From: an uncultured Bryobacteraceae bacterium
Lineage (GTDB): Bacteria; Acidobacteriota; Terriglobia; Bryobacterales; Bryobacteraceae
Length of the DNA: 64,000 nucleotides
NCBI GenBank assembly: GCA_937924525.1
Contig: CALDSU010000004.1
Location: forward strand, 310,001 to 374,000
Direction of reading: 5' to 3'
A program made the position numbers and the translations under genes. Numbering within the stretch: position 1 is the first letter of the stretch; the number at the start of each line of letters is the position of its first letter. Under the pieces are notes generated by a model. The model was not told the origin of the DNA. It was given only the letters and a program-made list of their open reading frames with translations, and made no database searches. Positions 1 through 7,997 of the stretch are shown one piece after another.

Positions 1-518
1 GGAGCGATCGCCTCGGCGCGCTGAGTCTGCGCCACGCTGAAATTCGACACGCCGATATAACGGACCTTGCCCTCCCGCTGCAATTGCGTCAGCGTGGCCC
101 AGCCTTCTTCAACGTCCTCATCGGGTTCCGGCCAATGGATCTGATAAAGGTCGATGACGTCCACCCGCAGACGGCGGAGGCTGTTCTCGCATTCCTGTCG
201 GATCGCATCCCGCTTCAGACATTTCACAATCTCGCGCTGCGGGTTCCAATTGCGGCCGCACTTGGTGAAGACGTACGGGCGGGGCGAAATCCCTTGGAGG
301 GCGCGGCCCACCACTTCCTCGGCATGACCCAAGCCGTAGACCGCCGCGGTGTCAATCCAGTTGACGCCGCGGTCGAGCATGGCGCGGATGGCGGCGATCG
401 AGTCGGCGTCATCCTGGGGTCCCCAGGAGAAAGCCCACCCGCTGCCGCCCATCGCCCACGCGCCGACACCGATGGGAGTGATCGCCAGATCGCTGTTTCC
501 TAAGTTCCTGGTTTGCAT
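1..518 (-). CDS. Aldo/keto reductase (3' end cut by window edge)
   Basis: This is the N-terminal 172 residues of an NAD(P)H-dependent aldo/keto reductase; the C-terminus lies outside the window. Translation from the ATG at 518 begins MQTRNLGNSDL and shows the family catalytic tetrad: Asp56 and Tyr61 in WIDTAAVYG, Lys86 in FTKCG, and the His of QIHWPEPDED. VRYIGVSNFS, which forms the next strand of the barrel, is also present. The physiological substrate cannot be told from sequence; members of this group reduce aldehydes or ketones or oxidise sugars. The gene ends the minus-strand side of the window and has no visible operon partner. Confidence 0.9.
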   Translation of the reverse strand, partial: MQTRNLGNSDLAITPIGVGAWAMGGSGWAFSWGPQDDADSIAAIRAMLDRGVNWIDTAAVYGLGHAEEVVGRALQGISPRPYVFTKCGRNWNPQREIVKCLKRDAIRQECENSLRRLRVDVIDLYQIHWPEPDEDVEEGWATLTQLQREGKVRYIGVSNFSVAQTQRAEAIA

Positions 519-577
519 AGGGACAGGTTCAGGACTTAGGATAGCGCGGGGAATCCGAGGAGCGCGCCGGCGGGCGG

Positions 578-1003
578 TCAACCGCGAGGAAGCGACGGGT
601 GGGGCTCGCCGGACGAGGTGGAGGGAGGGCGGGCGCCAGCCATGGTTTCCAACTGTTCCGCCAGCTGTCCCAAGGATTCCTGTTGCGCAGGAGTTTCCGT
701 CAGGCCGCTGGTAGCCGGCGTGGCGGGCAGCAAGCCGAGCCATTTTTTTGCCGTGCGCACCAGGCTACAGGTGACATCCCGCTGACTGGCGAGCGTCGTT
801 TGAGTGGCCAGCGCCAGTTCGTCGTTCAGCCACTGCACCCGGCGCACGTTGCCGGTCAGGCGGGCGTGTACGAAGAAGCGCTCGCGTTCCTGAAAAAGCT
901 GCTGGGAAACCCGTTGGCAAAACCGGCGCTCGAGCCAGGAGAGAAGCTTCTTTCGGACGCGGGCTGCCACCAGGGTGGCCCAGCAGCCACCGTTTTCCAT
1001 CAC
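578..1003 (-). CDS. Hypothetical basic protein with strong ribosome binding site
   Basis: The 141-residue product is not recognised. It has an Arg/Lys-rich, probably helical first half (ARVRKKLLSWLERRFCQRV, then FFVHARLTGNVRRVQWL) and a Pro/Ser/Thr-rich tail that looks disordered. It has no signal peptide and no clear membrane segment. It is called a gene because a near-perfect Shine-Dalgarno, AAGGAGGT, lies 7 nt before a GTG at 1003 and 10 nt before the ATG at 1000. A competing plus-strand frame at 599-1129 lacks such a site and has a less protein-like composition. Function unknown. Confidence 0.55.
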   Translation of the reverse strand: MMENGGCWATLVAARVRKKLLSWLERRFCQRVSQQLFQERERFFVHARLTGNVRRVQWLNDELALATQTTLASQRDVTCSLVRTAKKWLGLLPATPATSGLTETPAQQESLGQLAEQLETMAGARPPSTSSGEPHPSLPRG

Positions 1004-1236
1004 GCCAATGACCTCCTTGTTCCGCCCTTCGGGCAGGCCGCTGCGGGCTCATCCCGAGAGCCAACCCTTGCTGTCTGTTATCGGCTCAAACCGCGGCGAT
1101 TTGAGCGTGGGATCCGAGTTGTTGGATGAACGCAGGTAAACTTTTCTGCGCCGCGCCACGTCCCAATCAAGTAGGTGGGCGAGGGCCGGGACCGAATCCA
1201 AAACCGCGCGGGAGGCTATCCTGGAAGCGTAACGCC

Positions 1237-3606
1237 ATGAAGATCCAGACCTTTTGCTGGCTGATCGGGCTGTGTCTGCCCGCCCTGCTGTCGGCCAACG
1301 GAAGCGGCTGTCCAGCGGGCCGCCCGATCGGTGAGTTTCGCCTCGCCGCGGTGCCGCCCGGCGGCGGGGTGGCCTTGCCCGTGCAAACGCTGCAAACCCT
1401 GCCGGGCGGCGCGAACCTCCTGTACTTCCCGGGCAGCACCCTGGCCCCGCAGGAGGGACAGGTCGCCGTGCTGGTCGCGCCGGAAGGCGATGCTCCTCTG
1501 CAACTGCTGGAACCCCGGCAGTTGAATCAACCCGCCTCCTGGACGACGCCCTACCCGGTCACCGCGCTGGCGCTGATCTGGGGTCCGGACGGCCTCGACC
1601 GCGAGAAGATTGTGGCGTGGGGCAAACGCGACCGCGAAGTTATCGACCACCTGGCGCGCTATGCCGAGCAGACCGCGCAGACCGAAGCGCTGATTCAGGC
1701 GCTGTCGGGTTCGCACCAGGATCTCGGGCGGGACCTGGACGTGGCCATCCGCAGTTTCGCCAACCAATACGGGGCGGGGGGACGGTTGAACCGGGACGCG
1801 CCGATCGACCAGCAGACCCTGACGATGCTGCGGGCGCTGAACCCTGCGCTGGCCACCTACGATCCGCTGCGCAAGGACAGCCGGGAGCGGATGCAGCAGT
1901 CGGCGACGCTGGCCGCGTCCGTCGCCGGGCTGTTTTTTGGCAGCACGGTGGGACTCGGGGCCGGCGGCGCGGCCCTGCTGATGAACCTGCGCACGCTGGC
2001 GTTTCCGCGGATGGAATTGCGTTCCACCTTCGCCCGGCTGGAAGCCGGCGACCGCGTCTCGCTCTGCGCCCGCCCCGAAGCGCGCGATCCACGGACCAAG
2101 CTGGCTTACGTCTGGGCGCGGAGTTTTTCCTCCGGACCGGCGCCCCGGATCGAAGCGGCGGCGCCGCGCACGGTCCCCTTGGACGTGCGGTCGGTGCTGG
2201 AAGTCGAGACCAGGCAGCCGGCGCAGCTGGCGCAAATTCGCCAATGGCGCTGGGTGGCGGAAGACGGGAGACGGATCGCCGCTCAAGTCCGTCCGGTGCC
2301 GGGACAGGCAAAGCTGGAGGTCTTGTTGCCTGCGCAGGACATCGCCCCGGGGAGATATCAATTGGAGGGCTTATGGGACTGGACGCCGGTATCCACTCCG
2401 GTGGAGGTGACCGCCCAGCCGCTGCCGGACCTGCGGTCGGCCCAGCTCTCGGCCGCTTCGCGGGATGCGCTGGTGGCGGGAGGGGGAAAAGTGACGGTGG
2501 AGCTGGAAGGGGCCGATTTCCAGTTTGTCGAAGGGATGGAACTGGCGGGGCAGAAACTGCCCGTCCGGCTGCCGCGCGGCTTGGGCCAGGGCCCGCAGGA
2601 GAAACTCGAAACGGAGGTGGATGTCTCGAACCTGACGCCAGGATCGCACCGCCTCGCGTTCCTCCAGAGCGGCGGCTCGCGGCAGGAGATTGACCTGCCC
2701 GTCCTGCCCCCGCCTCCGGTTCTGACCGGGCTTCCCGTCCGCCTGAATTCCGGCGAGCCCGAGCAAACGCTCACCTTGCGCGGCGAGCGGCTGGAGCTGG
2801 TGGAGGGCCTTGCCGGAGAAGGCTTCGCCTTCACCGTGGAGCGGCAGGAGGAGATGGCGCTGCGCGTGCGCGCGCGAGCGGACCACACACCCAAGCCCGG
2901 GGTGCGCCTGGCGCTGACGCTTCGCTTGCGGGACCGGGAAACTCCGGTCGAGGTTCCTGACGCTTTAGAGATGGTGGGACCGCGCCCGCGGATCCTCGCG
3001 GTTCGCCCGTCCCGCCCCGCCCGGACCGGCATCGAACTGGCGGAAGGCGAACTGGCTTCGCACGTGCCGTCCAGCTTCGCCGTGTCCGTGGCGCATGTGA
3101 ACCCGCGGTCGGAGATCCAAGTGGGGTGCGAGGAAACGGCGCTCGAGCTAGCCCCGGCGCGGGTCCGGATCGGCGGTCAGGCTCCGGGGTTGCGGGTGGA
3201 ACGGTCCCGTCCGGACAGTCTGTTCGTGGTTGTCGAGCCCGCGCGGCTGGCGCAGCCGGGATGCCAGATGACGCTGCGGGTCGCCAACGACGTGGAGGGC
3301 GCGTCTGCCCCGGTCGTTTTGGGCCGCGTGATCCGGGTGCCCTCGGTGACCCGCTTTGAGTTGACCGACGAACCCGCGGAGGAGGGATTCGCGGGCGTGC
3401 TGGAAGGGACGGGACTCGAGTGGATCGACCGTGTCGGCTGGGACCCCGAGCATGGGGTGCCGGTGCGCGACCTCCCCGTCCCTGCGCCGGATGGGCGGCA
3501 AACGCTCCGCGTCGTTGCCCCGTGGCCTGCTCCGGCGCCCCACGCGCCGCTCTTCCTCTGGCTGCGCGGGGAACCGCACGGGCGAAAAACCACCGTCCGC
3601 TGGTGA
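1237..3606 (+). CDS. Large exported protein, acidobacterial, unknown function
   Basis: A 789-residue protein with a clear signal peptide ([20 protein letters not shown]), so it is exported. Residues roughly 135-250 are helical and contain a hydrophobic, Gly/Ala-rich stretch ([20 protein letters not shown]) that may be a membrane segment. After about residue 300 come several beta-rich Ig/IPT-like repeats with recurrent patterns such as [14 protein letters not shown] and [14 protein letters not shown]. The ATG at 1237 is chosen over the frame opening at 1126 because the signal peptide begins exactly there. A role in surface binding or envelope architecture is an inference. No enzymatic motif was seen. 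Confidence 0.8.
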   Translation: MKIQTFCWLIGLCLPALLSANGSGCPAGRPIGEFRLAAVPPGGGVALPVQTLQTLPGGANLLYFPGSTLAPQEGQVAVLVAPEGDAPLQLLEPRQLNQPASWTTPYPVTALALIWGPDGLDREKIVAWGKRDREVIDHLARYAEQTAQTEALIQALSGSHQDLGRDLDVAIRSFANQYGAGGRLNRDAPIDQQTLTMLRALNPALATYDPLRKDSRERMQQSATLAASVAGLFFGSTVGLGAGGAALLMNLRTLAFPRMELRSTFARLEAGDRVSLCARPEARDPRTKLAYVWARSFSSGPAPRIEAAAPRTVPLDVRSVLEVETRQPAQLAQIRQWRWVAEDGRRIAAQVRPVPGQAKLEVLLPAQDIAPGRYQLEGLWDWTPVSTPVEVTAQPLPDLRSAQLSAASRDALVAGGGKVTVELEGADFQFVEGMELAGQKLPVRLPRGLGQGPQEKLETEVDVSNLTPGSHRLAFLQSGGSRQEIDLPVLPPPPVLTGLPVRLNSGEPEQTLTLRGERLELVEGLAGEGFAFTVERQEEMALRVRARADHTPKPGVRLALTLRLRDRETPVEVPDALEMVGPRPRILAVRPSRPARTGIELAEGELASHVPSSFAVSVAHVNPRSEIQVGCEETALELAPARVRIGGQAPGLRVERSRPDSLFVVVEPARLAQPGCQMTLRVANDVEGASAPVVLGRVIRVPSVTRFELTDEPAEEGFAGVLEGTGLEWIDRVGWDPEHGVPVRDLPVPAPDGRQTLRVVAPWPAPAPHAPLFLWLRGEPHGRKTTVRW

Positions 3607-3658
3607 GCGTCTTCCGATTTCGCCGTCCCGTCGGCGCGCGTTGTGGCATCCTTGCGAT

Positions 3659-3988
3659 ATGCGCATTCTCCTGACGATCGCGAGCGGGCTGCTCGCCGCG
3701 GGTCTCGTCGTGGCAACGGATCCGGCCGGGAGCAAACCAGGAAAAGTGCAAGAAAAGAAGCCCAGCGCGGCGGCGCAAGCGGCGAAGGACACGGTATCCG
3801 GCCAACTCGACCTGAACTCCGCCACGGCAGATCAACTGAAGGCCTTACCAGGAATTGGCGATGCCTATGCGGCCAAAATCATCCAGGGACGCCCGTACCG
3901 GGCCAAGAACGAATTGGTAAGCCGGAAGATCATCCCCGAAGCGACCTACGGGAAGATCAAAGACCGGGTGATTGCCCGGCAGAAATAG
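3659..3988 (+). CDS. Exported helix-hairpin-helix (ComEA-like) protein
   Basis: A 109-residue protein with an N-terminal signal sequence ([19 protein letters not shown]), a Lys/Ala-rich linker, and a C-terminal helix-hairpin-helix domain (residues about 50-109: [18 protein letters not shown], then [11 protein letters not shown]). This is the T/ComEA-type DNA-binding fold, with the hallmark LNxAxxxxLxxLPGIG hairpin. Exported HhH proteins of this size bind DNA outside the cytoplasm in competence systems, but no other competence gene is nearby. Start chosen at the ATG whose product begins with the signal peptide. Specific function unproven. Confidence 0.82.
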   Translation: MRILLTIASGLLAAGLVVATDPAGSKPGKVQEKKPSAAAQAAKDTVSGQLDLNSATADQLKALPGIGDAYAAKIIQGRPYRAKNELVSRKIIPEATYGKIKDRVIARQK

Positions 3989-4223
3989 GGGTCGCGCGAA
4001 CGGCCAACCGCGGGGACCAGGCAGAAGCGCTGGCGTTGCGCGAGGCAAAACTCGACCAGTTCCGGCGGCGGTCCTATCCCGCCGCGGCGGCCGCAACCGG
4101 CAGCGAGCAGTTCCTCGAGGTCACCGGCCGATCGGCGATCGACGACGGGTCACTCCTGGGCGCCCTCCGGCCGGTGTGCCGCGATCTACTCTGCTCTCCG
4201 GACGAACGCCGAGGCTGATCTCA

Positions 4224-5789
4224 TCAGCCCGCGTCGTGGGAGCCGTCCCCGCCCGCCATCTGGGCCGGCGCCGGCCCCTTGGGCCGCGCCACAAAGAAGA
4301 ACTGGTAGCCCAGCAGCGTCGGCCAGAGCACGGTGCATGCGTGGAGGATTCCGGTCAGCAGCCGCATCAGCGGGTTCTCCGCCGGGATGCCAAGCACCAG
4401 TTCGAGCGGCATCACGGTGGTCTTTTCGGTCACCGCTTCGTAGTGCTGCCCCGCCAGCAAACGGCGCGCGGTGCGGCGGGTGTAGAAACGCAGGTGCGTC
4501 CGGTCGAGTATGCCGCGGTCGGCGTACTCGAAGCGCCCCATGAGCAGCCCCAGCCGCACGGTGATATTGGCGACGTTCGGCAGCGAGATCAGCACCCTTC
4601 CGGCGGGCGTCAGCAGCGCGGCGCACTCCCGCAGCAGCCGTTCCGGTCGCGGCAGATGCTCGAGCACGTCCATCAGCAGAATCAGGTCGAATTTGACGCC
4701 GGTCGCTTCCACGTACTGCCGGACTGCGGCCAGGCCTTGGTCGAGATCCCCGGCAAAGTAAGCCTCCATCGCGTCCTGGCGCCTCGGCTCGGCCAGGAGA
4801 TCGACGCCCACCACCCGGTGGCCCATCTCGCGAAGCCGCGCCGCCAGGAATCCTTCGCCGCAGCCCAATTCGAGGATGCGCTGCTCCCGGCCGCAGTACT
4901 TCCAGAGGTAATCATGGCTGGAATAGCGGCTGCTCTTGATCGGATAGTGGACCCAGTATTCGGCGAATTCCGGCGCCTTTTCGATGGAGTTGATGGTGCG
5001 CCGGTAGCGCAACACCGCGCGGGCCACGTCGCGGGCGTACTTCAGGCCATTCACGTAGCAGATCTCGCCGCCGTAATAGGTGGGGATCGCGACTTCCCGG
5101 ATGCGCATGCCCTGGTGGTGCAGCTTAATGATGATTTCCGTGTCGAAGTGGAAATCGTTGGTCATCCGCGACAGGTCGATCTGCCGCAGCGCCGCCAGGC
5201 TGTAGGCGCGATAGCCGGAGTGGAACTCGGTAAGCCGCATGCCCAGCAGCCGGTTTTCGAAGAAGGTGAGAATGCGGTTGCCGATGTATTTGTAAAGCGG
5301 CATCCCGCCCTTCAGCGGGCCCCCGTAATCGGGCATCATCCGCGAGCCAAAGACCGCGTCGGCCTCGCCGTCCACGATCGGCCGGTAGATCTGGGCCAGA
5401 ATTTCCGGAGCGTATTGCCCGTCTCCGTGCAGCAGAATCACCACATCGAAACCCTTGCCGATGAAGTACTCGTAGCCGCGCCGCTGGTTGCCGCCGTAGC
5501 CCTGGTTCCGCTCATTCCGCAGGACGGTGAGTTTCTCCGCGGCGCGCTCGTTGGCGGCTTTGAAACCCAGCGCCAGCTCGTAGGTATGGTCCTGGCTGGA
5601 ATCGTCAAAGATCGCGACTTCCGCGACGTTGTCCCAAACCTCGGGGGGGATTCGCCGGAGCACCTTGTTGACCAGCGTGGTGACGGCGTTGTAGGCCACG
5701 ATGAGAATGCCGATCTTCTTGCCTTTGGCGTCGGCTAAGGCAGCCGGGCTGGCCGCGGCGCGGGCGGCGTGGGCGACAGCGGCGTTCAT
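4224..5789 (-). CDS. GT2 glycosyltransferase fused to SAM methyltransferase
   Basis: A 521-residue two-domain protein. Residues about 23-260 form a family 2 glycosyltransferase with an N-terminal nucleotide-binding strand (GILIVAYN), DDSSQD and the HGDGQY metal-site region, resembling dolichyl-phosphate or undecaprenyl-phosphate hexose synthases. Residues about 300-470 form a class I methyltransferase with SAM motif ILELGCGEGFLAARL and LLMDVLEHL. A hydrophobic C-terminal segment (CTVLWPTLLGYQFFF) may anchor it to the membrane. The start at 5789 has AAGGAGTTCC upstream. Likely role is transfer of a sugar to a lipid carrier or envelope glycan with a linked methylation; acceptors are unknown. 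Confidence 0.87.
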   Translation of the reverse strand: MNAAVAHAARAAASPAALADAKGKKIGILIVAYNAVTTLVNKVLRRIPPEVWDNVAEVAIFDDSSQDHTYELALGFKAANERAAEKLTVLRNERNQGYGGNQRRGYEYFIGKGFDVVILLHGDGQYAPEILAQIYRPIVDGEADAVFGSRMMPDYGGPLKGGMPLYKYIGNRILTFFENRLLGMRLTEFHSGYRAYSLAALRQIDLSRMTNDFHFDTEIIIKLHHQGMRIREVAIPTYYGGEICYVNGLKYARDVARAVLRYRRTINSIEKAPEFAEYWVHYPIKSSRYSSHDYLWKYCGREQRILELGCGEGFLAARLREMGHRVVGVDLLAEPRRQDAMEAYFAGDLDQGLAAVRQYVEATGVKFDLILLMDVLEHLPRPERLLRECAALLTPAGRVLISLPNVANITVRLGLLMGRFEYADRGILDRTHLRFYTRRTARRLLAGQHYEAVTEKTTVMPLELVLGIPAENPLMRLLTGILHACTVLWPTLLGYQFFFVARPKGPAPAQMAGGDGSHDAG

Positions 5790-5895
5790 CGCGGGGAACT
5801 CCTTGAAACCTTTCCCGGTAGTGTAGCAACCACCCCGGGACGGCGGCGCTCGCCGGCCTGTAGGCCGACGTGCCTCGCGCAACCGCGCGCCGCCG

Positions 5896-7014
5896 TTAGA
5901 CGAGAACCGTGAACGTCGCCTCGCTGCGCTGGACGGGGCGGTACAACGTGTCGCGCTCCACAGGTTCGCGGCCGGCGCGCTGGATCAGGCGGAGCAGTTC
6001 CTGCCTCCGGAGACTCTGGCTGGTAGTGGCGCCAGCGTCGTGGTAGATCTTTTCTTCCACCACGGTGCCGTCGATATCGTCCGCGCCGAAGCGCTGTGCA
6101 ATCTGGGCGATCCGCGGCGTCATCATGATCCAGTAGGCCTTGATGTGCGGGATGTTGTCGAGCAGCAGGCGCGCCGCCGCGATGTTCTTGAGATCCGCGA
6201 ACCCGGTGGTGCGCGCGATGTGCTGCAACGGCGTGTTGTCCGGGTGGAACGCGAGCGGGATGAACGTGACGAACCCCCCGGTGTCGTCCTGCACCTGACG
6301 CAGGCGGAGGAGATGATCCACGCGGTCCTCGTCGTTCTCCAGGTGCCCGTAAAGCATGGTGCAGTTCGATTTGAGTCCCAGGCGGTGCGCGATGCGGGCC
6401 GTCTCCAGCCACTCGTCGCCGTCGATCTTGTGATCGCAGATGATGCGGCGGACCCGTTCGGAGAAGATCTCGGCGCCGCCGCCCGGCAACGAGTCCACGC
6501 CGGCGTCGCGCAGGCGCCACAGCACCTGTTCGGTGGACATCCTGGCGCGGCGAGCCAGGTAAGCCACCTCGACCATGGTGAACGCCTTCAGGTGAACCTG
6601 CGGAAAACGCTCCTTCAGGCCGCGGAGCATTTCGCAATACCAGTCCAGCGTCAGTTCGGGGTGCAACCCGCCGACGATGTGGAACTCGGTCACCGCTTCG
6701 CTCCAACCCTGGCCGGCGGTTTCCCAAACCTGCTCGAGCGACATGGTGTAGCCGCGCGGGTCCTTGGCCTTCTTGCCGAAGGCGCACAGGCGGCAGCTGG
6801 CCACGCAGACGTCGGTAGGGTTGATGTGCCGGTTGACGTTGAAGAAGGTCACGTTGCCGTGGAGGCGTTCCCGCACCAGGTTTGCCAGGTAGCCCACGGC
6901 CAGCAGGTCGCTGGTGCGGTAAAGGGCGAGCCCATCGTCGAACGTGAGGCGCTCTCCGGCGAACACCTTGTCGTAAATCGGCTTCAGGCGGCTGTCTTCA
7001 ATGACGACCGGCAT
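5896..7014 (-). CDS. mqnE: Aminodeoxyfutalosine synthase (radical SAM)
   Basis: A 372-residue radical SAM enzyme of the MqnE family. The cluster-binding motif is Cys70-x3-Cys74-x2-Cys77 (CVASCRLC). The following TEFHIVGGLHPEL, SLPGGGAEIF and TMLYGH segments are typical of the MqnE/MqnC/CofH group. MqnE joins 3-(1-carboxyvinyloxy)benzoate and SAM to make aminodeoxyfutalosine in the futalosine route to menaquinone. The start at 7014 gives the family's usual N-terminus and overlaps the end of the upstream prenyltransferase gene by 17 nt, so the two are probably translated together. Other mqn genes are not in this window. Confidence 0.9.
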   Translation of the reverse strand: MPVVIEDSRLKPIYDKVFAGERLTFDDGLALYRTSDLLAVGYLANLVRERLHGNVTFFNVNRHINPTDVCVASCRLCAFGKKAKDPRGYTMSLEQVWETAGQGWSEAVTEFHIVGGLHPELTLDWYCEMLRGLKERFPQVHLKAFTMVEVAYLARRARMSTEQVLWRLRDAGVDSLPGGGAEIFSERVRRIICDHKIDGDEWLETARIAHRLGLKSNCTMLYGHLENDEDRVDHLLRLRQVQDDTGGFVTFIPLAFHPDNTPLQHIARTTGFADLKNIAAARLLLDNIPHIKAYWIMMTPRIAQIAQRFGADDIDGTVVEEKIYHDAGATTSQSLRRQELLRLIQRAGREPVERDTLYRPVQRSEATFTVLV

Positions 7015-7885
7015 AGAAAATGTCCGCTGCCCAAAAGAGGAAGAATAACACGCTGACATATCCATTGATGGTGAAGAAGGCCGCATCGACTCGGGATAAA
7101 TCGTCCGCTTTCACCAGGCGATGTTCGTAGGCCAGCAGCGCCGCCACCACCGCGACGCCCGCCACCGCCAGCGGCCCTAAAGCCAGCGCGTGGACCAGCG
7201 CCAGCAGGCAGCCCAGCATGGCCACGTGCAGCGCCCGCGAAACGCGAAGCGCCCCCGCGATCCCCAGCCGCCGCGGCAGGCTGAAGAGCCCCGCGTCCCG
7301 GTCGAACTCAAAATCCTGGCAGGAGTAAATGATGTCGAACCCCGCGGTCCAATAGGTGACCGCCGCGGTCAGCCACAGGATGCGCGGGTCCAGTTCGCCG
7401 CGCAGGGCGATCCAGGCCGCCGCCGGCGCGATGCCCAACGCAAAGCCCAGCACCACGTGGGAAAACGAGGTGAACCGCTTGGTGAACGAATAGAAGAAGA
7501 CGACGCCCAGCGCCACCGGCGCCAGCAGGAGGCAGAGCGGGTTCAGCGCCTTGGCCGCCAACACGAACACCGCCGAAGAGACGGCCACGAAACCCCAACC
7601 GAAGGCGCGCGACAGCACGCCGGCGGGAATGTGGCGGTTGCGGGTGCGGGGGTTGCGCGCGTCGATACCGGCGTCCACTACCCGGTTGAACGCCATGGCG
7701 GCGGAGCGCGCCGCCACCATGGCCACCACAATCCAGGCGAACTTGGGCCACGCCTCGGCCAGCGTGGCGCCTGCGTCCCGCATGGCCAGCAGCGCCCCGG
7801 TCAGAGCGAACGGCAAGGCAAACACGGAGTGCTCGAACTTGATCATTTCGAGCGTCAGACGCACGCGGGTGAGAAAACTCGCCAT
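6998..7885 (-). CDS. mqnP: UbiA-family prenyltransferase, probable MqnP
   Basis: A 295-residue polytopic membrane protein of the UbiA superfamily. The first Asp-rich motif is NRVVDAGIDARNPRTRNR and the second is in YSCQDFEFDRDAG; together these bind the Mg-diphosphate of the polyprenyl donor. About eight or nine hydrophobic helices are visible. Because it overlaps mqnE, the likely role is prenylation of the naphthalene precursor in the futalosine menaquinone pathway (MqnP), not ubiquinone synthesis. A TACAAT hexamer lies 17 nt before the ATG and may be the promoter of the mqnP-mqnE pair. The specific assignment rests on context. Confidence 0.85.
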   Translation of the reverse strand: MASFLTRVRLTLEMIKFEHSVFALPFALTGALLAMRDAGATLAEAWPKFAWIVVAMVAARSAAMAFNRVVDAGIDARNPRTRNRHIPAGVLSRAFGWGFVAVSSAVFVLAAKALNPLCLLLAPVALGVVFFYSFTKRFTSFSHVVLGFALGIAPAAAWIALRGELDPRILWLTAAVTYWTAGFDIIYSCQDFEFDRDAGLFSLPRRLGIAGALRVSRALHVAMLGCLLALVHALALGPLAVAGVAVVAALLAYEHRLVKADDLSRVDAAFFTINGYVSVLFFLFWAADIFYAGRH

Positions 7886-7997
7886 AAGTGGGGACTGCTT
7901 TCATTGTACCGGCGCGCCCAGGGTATGCCTGGTTGCACCCCGGCCGCAGGGCTACCTCCGCGCGCCCGCGCCGGTGGCTAACCACGCGGCGCGCCGT

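Noticed and set aside
3989-4223. Possible small plus-strand gene ending at 4218 (REAKLDQFRRRSYP, GSEQFLEVTG)
   Set aside because: The frame is open but has no plausible start codon or ribosome binding site after the helix-hairpin-helix gene, and no family match. Could be a decayed remnant; too weak to list.
4000-5738. Long plus-strand open frame opposite the GT2-methyltransferase gene
   Set aside because: Low-complexity His/Gln/Arg/Val composition with no domain; a product of GC-rich third positions on the opposite strand. The same holds for the long frames opposite the FG-GAP, phosphoesterase, mgd and SppA genes.
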